From Ornithinibacillus halophilus (lineage in GTDB: Bacteria; Bacillota; Bacilli; Bacillales; Amphibacillaceae): a stretch of 33,656 bases of DNA. Shown one piece after another: positions 16,254 to 22,360 of this stretch. Below the pieces are notes generated by a model that searched no databases, was not told the origin of the DNA, and saw only the letters and a list, made by a program, of their open reading frames with translations. Location: NCBI RefSeq assembly GCF_900129485.1, contig NZ_FQVW01000035.1, positions 1-33,656 on the forward strand. The letters run 5' to 3'. A program made the position numbers and the translations under genes. Position 1 is the stretch's first letter. The number at the start of each line of letters is the position of its first letter.

Positions 16254-16967
16254 TTACAGTTCATGTCCAGGAATGCCAGTCCCACGACGAACATTTCCAC
16301 CAGTTGGGAATTTCAGTGTTTGTGCATATTTGGCACGACTTACACATCCTCTAACTGTTCCTAATGCTTTATAGTAATCGTAATACCGGAAAGAAGTGGA
16401 GTTCATTACAAACCAATATTGAGAAATAGCCTCTAAATATGTATCGAATTCTTCTGACACATCAACAAATATATCAGGATCATAGCCTTCCATATCTTCC
16501 CAGTTCTCACTATGATAGAAAGGGTAATAATGTGGTGCTAATCCGTCCAAATCAAATCCAGGTAGACCTGTCTTTAATTGTGCTGCTTGTACTAAACGTG
16601 GGCATAATGAATGGTCTGGGTGAATACTATTTTCCCAATGAGTTATAACCACTGTTGGACGTAATTCTCTCATTAATGTTGCGATGCGTGTAATAATTTC
16701 ATCATTAAATTCTAATTCTGCATCTTTATAGTCTAAAGTAATACTTTTTCCACCGAGAATTTCAGCTGCTTTCTCAGCCTCTTCTATCTTCTGTTTTGTA
16801 TAATCTTCAACCGAAATATGTGGAGGATTTCCTTTTTCACCTGCAGTTAAATGTAGGAATGTGACATCCCATCCTGCTTTTGCATATTTATGAGCGATAG
16901 CACCAGCTTGTAGTTCTACATCACCACAATGTGCTCCGACTAAAACTAAAGATTTCTTTTTTTCCAT
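16254..16967 (-). CDS. PIG-L/LmbE-family protein with altered metal motif (AHCGDVE)
   Basis: LmbE-like fold of the PIG-L deacetylase family, whose members are mostly zinc N-deacetylases acting on N-acetylglucosaminyl compounds (MshB, BshB, PIG-L). The start at 16967 is chosen because AGGAGAGGTG lies 8 nt upstream; an in-frame ATG eleven codons earlier precedes the SD. In the 237-residue product the usual AHPDDxE motif reads AHCGDVE (12-18): zinc ligands H13 and D16 remain but the general-base Asp is G15. The second motif HPDH (116-119) is intact. It is the first gene of the salvage operon. Either it uses another base or it is non-catalytic; a de-N-acetylase for imported amino sugars is only a context guess. 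Confidence 0.8.
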   Translation of the reverse strand: MEKKKSLVLVGAHCGDVELQAGAIAHKYAKAGWDVTFLHLTAGEKGNPPHISVEDYTKQKIEEAEKAAEILGGKSITLDYKDAELEFNDEIITRIATLMRELRPTVVITHWENSIHPDHSLCPRLVQAAQLKTGLPGFDLDGLAPHYYPFYHSENWEDMEGYDPDIFVDVSEEFDTYLEAISQYWFVMNSTSFRYYDYYKALGTVRGCVSRAKYAQTLKFPTGGNVRRGTGIPGHEL

Positions 16968-17007
16968 TATTTTTACACCTCTCCTGAAATAAAATTTCAT
17001 TCTGATA

Positions 17008-17021
17008 TGTTAACGCTTTCA
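17008..17021 (-). promoter_or_regulatory. cre site (CcpA) in the salvage-operon leader
   Basis: The minus strand reads TGAAAGCGTTAACA, matching all 14 positions of the cre consensus TGWAANCGNTNWCA. It lies about 70-83 nt after the predicted transcription start and 41 nt before the first start codon, a position typical of roadblock-type catabolite repression. Confidence 0.8.
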
Positions 17022-17040
17022 CCATGTTCTAAAAAAATTA

Positions 17041-17075
17041 CCTAGTTACCTATCCTATTGAGTTAGTAATCTAGG
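17041..17075. promoter_or_regulatory. Imperfect inverted repeat, candidate MurR operator
   Basis: CCTAGTTAC (17041-17049) and GTAATCTAGG (17066-17075) are complementary except for one inserted base. The element falls between the predicted start site and the cre box. Assignment to the RpiR regulator encoded in the operon is inference. Confidence 0.4.
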
Positions 17076-17097
17076 AATATCTCATGATGTTGATTTT

Positions 17098-17126
17098 AAT
17101 ATACCACAAATATACAGAAAGTGAAA
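17098..17126 (-). promoter_or_regulatory. Sigma-A promoter of the peptidoglycan-salvage operon
   Basis: On the minus strand TTTCAC (17121-17126), a 17-bp spacer and TATATT (17098-17103), preceded by TGG as an extended -10. Predicted start about 17091, leaving a leader of roughly 120 nt that contains the inverted repeat and cre site. No other clear promoter is seen between here and 2143. Confidence 0.6.
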
Positions 17127-17263
17127 TAAAAATTTAAAAAAAGTTGTAATTTCTGTATTTTAATTTTAATCTTGATTTTGATTAGTATCCTGCCAGTGAG
17201 TGTTTATGCAAAGTTGTAATGAAATATTTTTTCATTTTTACCAATTATATAGGCTCTTCTATA

Positions 17264-17299
17264 TAAAAATAGAGTTAAGTCGGCTAAACTTAACTCTAT
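17264..17299 (-). terminator. Terminator of the flavodoxin gene
   Basis: ATAGAGTTAAGT and ACTTAACTCTAT form a perfect 12-bp stem with a 7-nt loop, followed on the minus strand by TTTTTAT. It begins 8 nt after the flavodoxin stop codon. Confidence 0.9.
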
Positions 17300-17306
17300 C
17301 ATCTAA

Positions 17307-17771
17307 TTATGAAGCTGCTTTCTCAACGAGCATGGCACAAATTTCATCTGCCATTTGCTCACATTTTCTAATATCCTCATCACTTGGTTCTAAATCGACC
17401 TTCAACCGTTTCGCTTGCTTGGTAGCCCCAGCTTGGAAAAGCCTCATGGCCATTAAATCCACTGCGCCTCCATAGCAATCATAAAAAGAATCAGCTGAAC
17501 CAAAAACGCCACATGGCTTCCCTGTTAGATCGACTTCATCCAATTCATCGTAAAAGTCCTCCACCTCATATGGGATTTCCCCATCATCCCAAGTGTAGGT
17601 TCCAACTAGAGCAGCATCATAATCCATCAATTCTTTAATATCAAAAGGATCGAACTCGAAGTTTTTCATCGTAACCTCGTGATTCTTCCTATTTAGATGA
17701 GCTTCCATGGCCTCAGCCATCAACTCCGTATTCCCTGTCATGCTTGTATAGATAATTAGAATTTTGCTCAT
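17307..17771 (-). CDS. Flavodoxin (iron-regulated, YkuN/YkuP-like)
   Basis: Short-chain flavodoxin of 154 residues, an FMN-binding electron carrier in the cytosol that can replace ferredoxin. The FMN phosphate loop is TSMTGNTE (10-17); the isoalloxazine loops are GTYTWDDGEIP (57-67) and SADSFYDCYGGAVD (92-105). The sequence is very acidic, as usual. The gene is monocistronic, with its own promoter and terminator. A Fur-like box overlaps the promoter, as in B. subtilis ykuN-ykuP, so induction on iron limitation is likely. The protein lacks any fused reductase domain. Confidence 0.93.
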   Translation of the reverse strand: MSKILIIYTSMTGNTELMAEAMEAHLNRKNHEVTMKNFEFDPFDIKELMDYDAALVGTYTWDDGEIPYEVEDFYDELDEVDLTGKPCGVFGSADSFYDCYGGAVDLMAMRLFQAGATKQAKRLKVDLEPSDEDIRKCEQMADEICAMLVEKAAS

Positions 17772-17812
17772 AAAGAACTCCCCCTAACTAATTAACTTAA
17801 CTCTTCACTTTA

Positions 17813-17841
17813 ATTGTAAAGTTATTGAGAATCATTTTCAA
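17813..17841 (-). promoter_or_regulatory. Fur-controlled promoter of the flavodoxin gene
   Basis: Minus strand: TTGAAA (17836-17841), 17-bp spacer, TACAAT (17813-17818). Overlapping the -35 and spacer, TGAGAATCATTTTCA (17826-17840) matches the 7-1-7 Fur box TGATAATNATTATCA at 12 of the 14 defined positions, so Fur binding would block polymerase. Confidence 0.75.
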
Positions 17842-17894
17842 TTAGAGTAAGAGAGTTTTCATGACAATATTGTGAAAACAAGGTTTTTCAATCC

Positions 17895-17921
17895 AAAAAG
17901 ACATCGAGTTTCCCCGATGCC
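17895..17921 (-). terminator. Terminator of the lysine-riboswitch operon
   Basis: Minus strand GGCATCGGG and CTCGATGTC pair over 9 bp (two G-U pairs) around a GAAA loop, followed by TTTTT. It lies just after the amidohydrolase stop codon and separates that operon from the flavodoxin promoter. Confidence 0.9.
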
Positions 17922-17927
17922 TTGTTC

Positions 17928-19091
17928 TTATTTCGTTACCAATGAAAGAAACATTTTTCCGATATTAATGATTGCACGCTCATCGACGTTAAATTTAGGA
18001 TGGTGGTGTGGATACACAGCATTTAGTTCTTCACTTCTTCCACCAACAGTAAAGTAAACAGCAGGAATTTCTTTTGTATAAAAAGCAAAATCCTCACTTC
18101 CCATCATTGGAGCACCAGTGAATAGATTTTCCTCTCCAAACAAACCTTTTGCAACATCCTCTACAACTTTCGTTTCTTCTGGGTCATTATAGATGGAAGG
18201 ACAATCTTTAATATATTCAAAATCAACCTCAGCCCCATTTTGAGCACAAGTTAAACGAGTCACATTTTCAAGCGCTTCTTCAATAACTTGACGCGCTTCC
18301 TCATCAAACGTGCGAACGGTTCCTTTAATTGTAGCACTATCAGGAATAATATTGTTCGCTCCACCACTAACAAAAGAGCCCACCGTTACAGCAGCTGCTT
18401 GTTGTGGATCGACACGACGACTAACAATTTGCTGTAAATTTACGACTAGTTGGCTTCCAGTTACAAGTGGATCAACTGTTAGATGTGGCTGGGATCCATG
18501 CCCACCTTTACCACGAATCGTAATATTGAAATCATCTTGTGCTGATGAAAAATAGCCATCTTTTACGCTTACTGTTCCAAATTCTTCAGTCGACATAACA
18601 TGGGCACCGTAGATCACATCGACGCCTTCTAAACATCCATCTTCAATCATTGGTTTTGCCCCACCAGGTGTTGCTTCTTCAGCAAATTGATGAATAAATT
18701 TGATAGTACCTGGAATTTCATCTCTATGTTCACTTAGTACTTTTGCCACTCCAAGTAGTGCTGCTGTATGAAGGTCATGACCACACGCATGCATCACACC
18801 AGGAACACGGGATTTATACGGTAAGTCCGTTTCTTCCTCAATTGGTAAAGCGTCAAAGTCCGCACGTAAGGCAACTGTTTTACCATGCTTCCCACCTTTT
18901 AATGTGCCGACAACACCTCTTCCCCCAACTTCTGTTCTAACTTCAATCCCAAGCTCCTTCAAATAGGCAGCGATTTTCTTCGGGGTATTCACTTCCTCAT
19001 GTGAAAGTTCTGGATACATATGAAAATCTCTTCGCAACTCTACTAACTCTGGATAAATATCTTCTAGTCTATTAAATAAATTCTTCAACAT
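17928..19091 (-). CDS. M20D-family amidohydrolase (N-acyl-amino-acid / acetyldiaminopimelate deacetylase-like)
   Basis: Zinc amidohydrolase of peptidase family M20D, which hydrolyses N-acyl bonds of amino acids (hippurate, N-acetyl-diaminopimelate, auxin conjugates). In the 387-residue product the metal motif HACGHDLHTA (101-110) supplies C103 and H105, with HQFAEEATPGG (134-144) supplying the catalytic/metal glutamates and a late MGSEDFAFY block. I place the start at 19091, the ATG seven nt after GGAGG; an ATG two codons earlier abuts the SD. It is downstream of the riboswitch-controlled YfcC transporter, across a 300-bp repeat-filled gap without a clear promoter. The riboswitch suggests a substrate linked to lysine or diaminopimelate (inference). 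Confidence 0.9.
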   Translation of the reverse strand: MLKNLFNRLEDIYPELVELRRDFHMYPELSHEEVNTPKKIAAYLKELGIEVRTEVGGRGVVGTLKGGKHGKTVALRADFDALPIEEETDLPYKSRVPGVMHACGHDLHTAALLGVAKVLSEHRDEIPGTIKFIHQFAEEATPGGAKPMIEDGCLEGVDVIYGAHVMSTEEFGTVSVKDGYFSSAQDDFNITIRGKGGHGSQPHLTVDPLVTGSQLVVNLQQIVSRRVDPQQAAAVTVGSFVSGGANNIIPDSATIKGTVRTFDEEARQVIEEALENVTRLTCAQNGAEVDFEYIKDCPSIYNDPEETKVVEDVAKGLFGEENLFTGAPMMGSEDFAFYTKEIPAVYFTVGGRSEELNAVYPHHHPKFNVDERAIINIGKMFLSLVTK

Positions 19092-19130
19092 GTTCATTCC
19101 TCCGATGTCTATACTTGTTGTTTACAGAAG

Positions 19131-19374
19131 TAACGGAACCTCAATCCAGCTGAGATCCCCGGTGAATCCTCGTTCCGTTATTCATACATAAACCACGGTT
19201 TTGAGCTTCTTGATGAATCCTCATCCCGTTATTCTAGTATTTTACCATTTTTTCGGCACAAAATAATGTGATAACGGAAACAGGAACCATCTCGCACTCC
19301 AAAACTCCCCTTTTTCATCAAATAACGGAACCTCGAACCACCAAAATTCCCCAGTGAATCCTCGTTCCGTTATT
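19131..19374. repeat. 51-bp repeat block with TAACGGAAC/GTTCCGTTA inverted ends
   Basis: The word TGAATCCTCGTTCCGTTA or a close variant starts at 19163, 19214 and 19355; the first interval is 51 bp. TAACGGAAC at 19131 and 19324 is the exact inverse of the ends at 19172-19180 and 19364-19372, so about 50-bp units can fold into hairpins with 9-12 bp stems and large loops. The block fills the gap between the YfcC gene and the amidohydrolase gene and begins only about 20 bp after the YfcC stop codon, where it may weaken read-through. A second block lies at 33434-33643. Confidence 0.8.
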
Positions 19375-19393
19375 TTTCAAAAATCCTTATAAT

Positions 19394-20788
19394 CTACCAA
19401 ATAAACAAATGCGCAATAGTTACGAAAATAGCTCCCAACACATATTGAATTAAAATTAATGGTAAAATCCATTTCATCCATTTGATCCAAGGTATTTTTG
19501 CTAATGCAAGGGATGCCATTAATACTCCTGCAGTTGGTGTAAATACATTCGAAATACCATCCCCATATTGAAAGGCAAGTACTGCTGTTTGACGGCTAAC
19601 ACCGATTAAGTCACCAAGTGGAGCCATGATTGGCATACTGATTGCTGCTTGTCCACTACCTGAAGGAACGACAAAGTTTAAGATACTTTGAACGACGAAC
19701 ATACCGATTGCAGCAAATGCTGTTGGTAAGTCAGCTACCACTCCAGAAACATGGTAAAGAATCGTATCGATTGTATTGGAATCTTCTAGAATTCTTAAAA
19801 TACCATAAGCAAAACCAACAATTAATGCCCCTTGTACCATTTCTTCTAAACCTTTTACAAAAGCATTCGCAATCTCATTCATTCTAAATCCTGCAATAAT
19901 ACCAACTGCAACTCCCATGATGACAAACAAGGCTGCGATTTCGGTAATATACCAACCTTGAATAATGACACCTAGAGCTAGTCCTACTAACGTAAGTGCT
20001 AACACGACTAAAATTGCAACTTGGCGTTTTGATAATGTTTCTGCAGCATCATCTACATCGACATTTCGTTTTTTGTCCTCTTTATACATAAGGCTTCGTG
20101 TAGGATCTTTTTTCACTTTTCTCGCATAAAGCATGACATACGCAATGGTAACGGCTGTGAAAATTAACCAAAACACAAAACGAACGCCCATTCCAGAGAA
20201 GGTTGGTAATCCAGCGATCCCTTGTGCAACTCCAACAGTAAATGGATTCATAAATGCCGATCCAAAACCAGCGTAAACCCCTACTAAAATCATCGCTGTA
20301 CCAGTAAGAGAATCAAACCCCATTCGAATGGCAAGTGGTACTGCGATTAAAATAAATGGAATTACTTCCTCAGCCATCCCCCAAGTAGCACCACAAATGG
20401 CTAAAAATAACATAATGACAGGGATTAAAAATATTTCTTTTCCACTCAATTTTTGTGTAAGGGAACCAAAGGCAGCTTCAATTGACTTCGTTGCACTTAA
20501 AATCCCGAAAGCTCCACCTACAATAAAAATAAAGAAGATAATTCCTGCTGCATCAACCATTCCTAGATGCAATGATTCAAATAATTGCATAAACCCAGTT
20601 GGACTCGATTCGATTGTTTGGTACGTACCATCAGCTACAACGGTATGGCCAGCTTCATCTTCCACTCGGTCATATTGCCCAGCTGGAATAAAATAGGTAG
20701 TAATAGCTGCAATAGCCATTAATCCGAATAAAATAATAAAACTATGAGGGAATTCATATTTTTTCTTCGTACTTGTGTTTGTACTCAT
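19394..20788 (-). CDS. yfcC: YfcC/DcuC-family transporter under lysine riboswitch control
   Basis: Integral membrane carrier of the YfcC branch of the C4-dicarboxylate anaerobic carrier (DcuC) family. Its 464 residues form about twelve hydrophobic segments with re-entrant motifs such as FIVGGAFGIL, a central PSGSGQAAISMPIMAPLGDL block and QYGDGISNVFTPTAGVLMA near the C-terminus. The ATG at 20788 is chosen because AAAGGA lies 8 nt upstream; two earlier in-frame ATGs precede the SD. Relatives carry dicarboxylates, arginine/ornithine or unknown amino compounds. The L-box aptamer and terminator in its leader show that expression falls when lysine is abundant, arguing for import of lysine, a lysine precursor or an N-acyl derivative. 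Confidence 0.88.
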   Translation of the reverse strand: MSTNTSTKKKYEFPHSFIILFGLMAIAAITTYFIPAGQYDRVEDEAGHTVVADGTYQTIESSPTGFMQLFESLHLGMVDAAGIIFFIFIVGGAFGILSATKSIEAAFGSLTQKLSGKEIFLIPVIMLFLAICGATWGMAEEVIPFILIAVPLAIRMGFDSLTGTAMILVGVYAGFGSAFMNPFTVGVAQGIAGLPTFSGMGVRFVFWLIFTAVTIAYVMLYARKVKKDPTRSLMYKEDKKRNVDVDDAAETLSKRQVAILVVLALTLVGLALGVIIQGWYITEIAALFVIMGVAVGIIAGFRMNEIANAFVKGLEEMVQGALIVGFAYGILRILEDSNTIDTILYHVSGVVADLPTAFAAIGMFVVQSILNFVVPSGSGQAAISMPIMAPLGDLIGVSRQTAVLAFQYGDGISNVFTPTAGVLMASLALAKIPWIKWMKWILPLILIQYVLGAIFVTIAHLFIW

Positions 20789-20906
20789 GATGCACATCCT
20801 TTTCTTTTTATCTATTAGGGTGTGCATAGAAAACTTTACGAGGGTATATTGCTTTTGTTGTTTTTACAAGATGGATTAATTCATTGGGGAAACTATTTTA
20901 ACCATC

Positions 20907-20944
20907 AAAAAAGACAACAGCAGGGAAAATAACCTACTATTGTC
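20907..20944 (-). terminator. Riboswitch-controlled terminator
   Basis: Minus strand GACAATAGTAGG and CCTGCTGTTGTC pair over 12 bp (two G-U) around an 8-nt loop, followed by TTTTTT. The 5' arm can instead pair upstream: AAGACAATA with TATTGTTT (20938-20958), an antiterminator hairpin that excludes the terminator. This is the expression platform of the lysine riboswitch. Confidence 0.88.
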
Positions 20945-20949
20945 TTATG

Positions 20950-21170
20950 TAAACAATACGTTATCCTCAATCCTGATCAGTAGTTCTCCATGCACTAGCG
21001 TTGCATGACAGTATGCCTCTTATTCAGAAGACATCCCAGCAATAATGAATTCGACTTTCACTTTTGCTTCGGCAAATAATCCTTTCGGCAATCCTCAACG
21101 ATGTCATACTCCGATTGCTTACTCTTATTATTCGCACCTCTACCTCATCGAATGATAAGGTCAATATTAA
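20950..21170 (-). ncRNA. Lysine riboswitch (L-box)
   Basis: On the minus strand the conserved L-box segments appear in order: GAGGTAGAGGTGCGA at the 5' side, AAGAGTA, a GCCGAA-containing arm (TTGCCGAAGC), TTGCTGGGATG, AATAAGAGGCATACTGTCAT, then GGAGAACTAC closing P1 with GTAG. The core runs from about 21150 to 20975. This order and wording match the lysC-type lysine aptamer of Bacillus. P1 can extend through TTATC/GATAA and AATAT/GTATT, sequestering bases needed by the antiterminator, so lysine binding should favour the terminator at 20907-20944. The regulated gene is the YfcC transporter, 119 nt beyond the terminator. Confidence 0.93.
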
Positions 21171-21177
21171 ATTCTCT

Positions 21178-21183
21178 ATTATA
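21178..21183 (-). promoter_or_regulatory. -10 element of the riboswitch operon promoter
   Basis: A perfect TATAAT on the minus strand, placing the start site near 21170, just ahead of the aptamer. A TTGAAC lies 20 bp upstream, too far for a good -35, so the -35 contact is uncertain. Confidence 0.6.
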
Positions 21184-21249
21184 CTAGCATAATCATTTTA
21201 ATAGTTCAAGTGGGTAAAAAATTCCATTTTGAAAGAATCAAATTTCAGT

Positions 21250-21273
21250 GATGTCTAGCTCCGAGCGCCTGCG
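21250..21273. repeat. 24-bp end of the dispersed repeat element
   Basis: Positions 21250-21273 are the exact reverse complement of 190-213, with a further CTGAA match beyond the boundary. Only the terminal segment is present here; the interior of the element is not. It sits 10 bp after the LacI gene, between it and the riboswitch promoter. Confidence 0.75.
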
Positions 21274-21282
21274 CTTTTCATA

Positions 21283-22290
21283 TTAGACAGAGTCACGATA
21301 GACAATTTTATGAGGGATAATGATTCGTTTTGCCGGCTCACCTTTATTCACTGTCTTCTCGATTAATGCTTTCGCAGATTGTGCACCAAGTTCATAGATT
21401 TGAATATCTACAGTAGTTAACGGTGGTCTAGTAATTTCTGATAAGTATACATTATTAAAACTAACTAATGAGAGGTCATCAGGTATTGAATAACCAGACT
21501 CTTCTAATCTACTAATTACTCCTAAGCTAATTAAGTCATCACTGACAACAAGACCCGTTGGCTTTTCCTTTAATGATAGAAGATACTCCACTGCTTCACG
21601 CCCACCCGACTTTAAAAACTCGGTGTGGATTTTGTATGAATCATTCTCTTCTAATCCCGCTTCTTTTAATGCTTCGATGTAGCCATCTTGACGATCTTTA
21701 GTAACAATTAAATCGGATGAACCACCAATAAAGGCAATTTTTTCATGACCTTTATCAATTAAGCATTTGGTAATTTCTTTTCCAGCTTTCAAATTATCAT
21801 TATCGACATATGTTGTTTCACTTTCATTTTCATAAGGCTTACCAACAATGACAAATGGAAAGTCTTGTTCTCGTAAAAAATTAGTCACTCGGTCATTTAA
21901 TCTAGAATATAGCAAAATAATTCCATCCACATAGCGACCAAAGACCATCCGCTTTACTTCTTCACAGATTTCGTCATCGGTTTCCCCAGTGGATAAGGAT
22001 AAGGAATATCTTGCTTCATGGATGACAGAACCAATTCCTCTTAGAACTTCCGGAAAGAAAGGGTTTTGTAACGCTGTATTTGCTGATGAAGGCATGATTA
22101 CGCCAATTGCCTTGGTAGACTTAGCAACCAAATTCCTTGCGCTAATATTGGGGTGGTAACCAAGCTGTTTCATTGCTTTACGAACCTTTTTCTTTGTTTC
22201 CTCTGTTATTCTAGGATTATCTGCAATAACACGTGATACGGTAGAGGGTGAAACACCACTCAATTTTGCTACATCTTTAATTGTTACCAT
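21283..22290 (-). CDS. LacI-family regulator of the alpha-glucoside operon
   Basis: Repressor with an N-terminal LacI helix-turn-helix, MVTIKDVAKLSGVSPSTVSR (1-20), hinge region, and a periplasmic-binding-protein-like sensor domain over the remaining 280 residues. Length is 335 from the ATG at 22290, which follows GAGGGTG by 6 nt; a GTG three codons earlier overlaps that SD. It is the last gene of the alpha-glucosidase/ABC operon, 70 bp after the GH13 gene, resembling B. subtilis MdxR (YvdE) in context. It likely binds the palindromes around the malE-type promoter (30067-30271), with a malto- or isomalto-oligosaccharide as inducer (inference). Confidence 0.9.
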   Translation of the reverse strand: MVTIKDVAKLSGVSPSTVSRVIADNPRITEETKKKVRKAMKQLGYHPNISARNLVAKSTKAIGVIMPSSANTALQNPFFPEVLRGIGSVIHEARYSLSLSTGETDDEICEEVKRMVFGRYVDGIILLYSRLNDRVTNFLREQDFPFVIVGKPYENESETTYVDNDNLKAGKEITKCLIDKGHEKIAFIGGSSDLIVTKDRQDGYIEALKEAGLEENDSYKIHTEFLKSGGREAVEYLLSLKEKPTGLVVSDDLISLGVISRLEESGYSIPDDLSLVSFNNVYLSEITRPPLTTVDIQIYELGAQSAKALIEKTVNKGEPAKRIIIPHKIVYRDSV

Positions 22291-22360
22291 TCGAATCACC
22301 CTCTACTTTCTTAATCACTTGTCTATTTTTAACCTAATCATTATACCATTATTACCTAGT

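Noticed and set aside
21240-21282. Terminator after the LacI gene
   Set aside because: Only short GC palindromes (AGCG/CGCT) from the dispersed repeat end are present, without a U-run at the right place on the minus strand.
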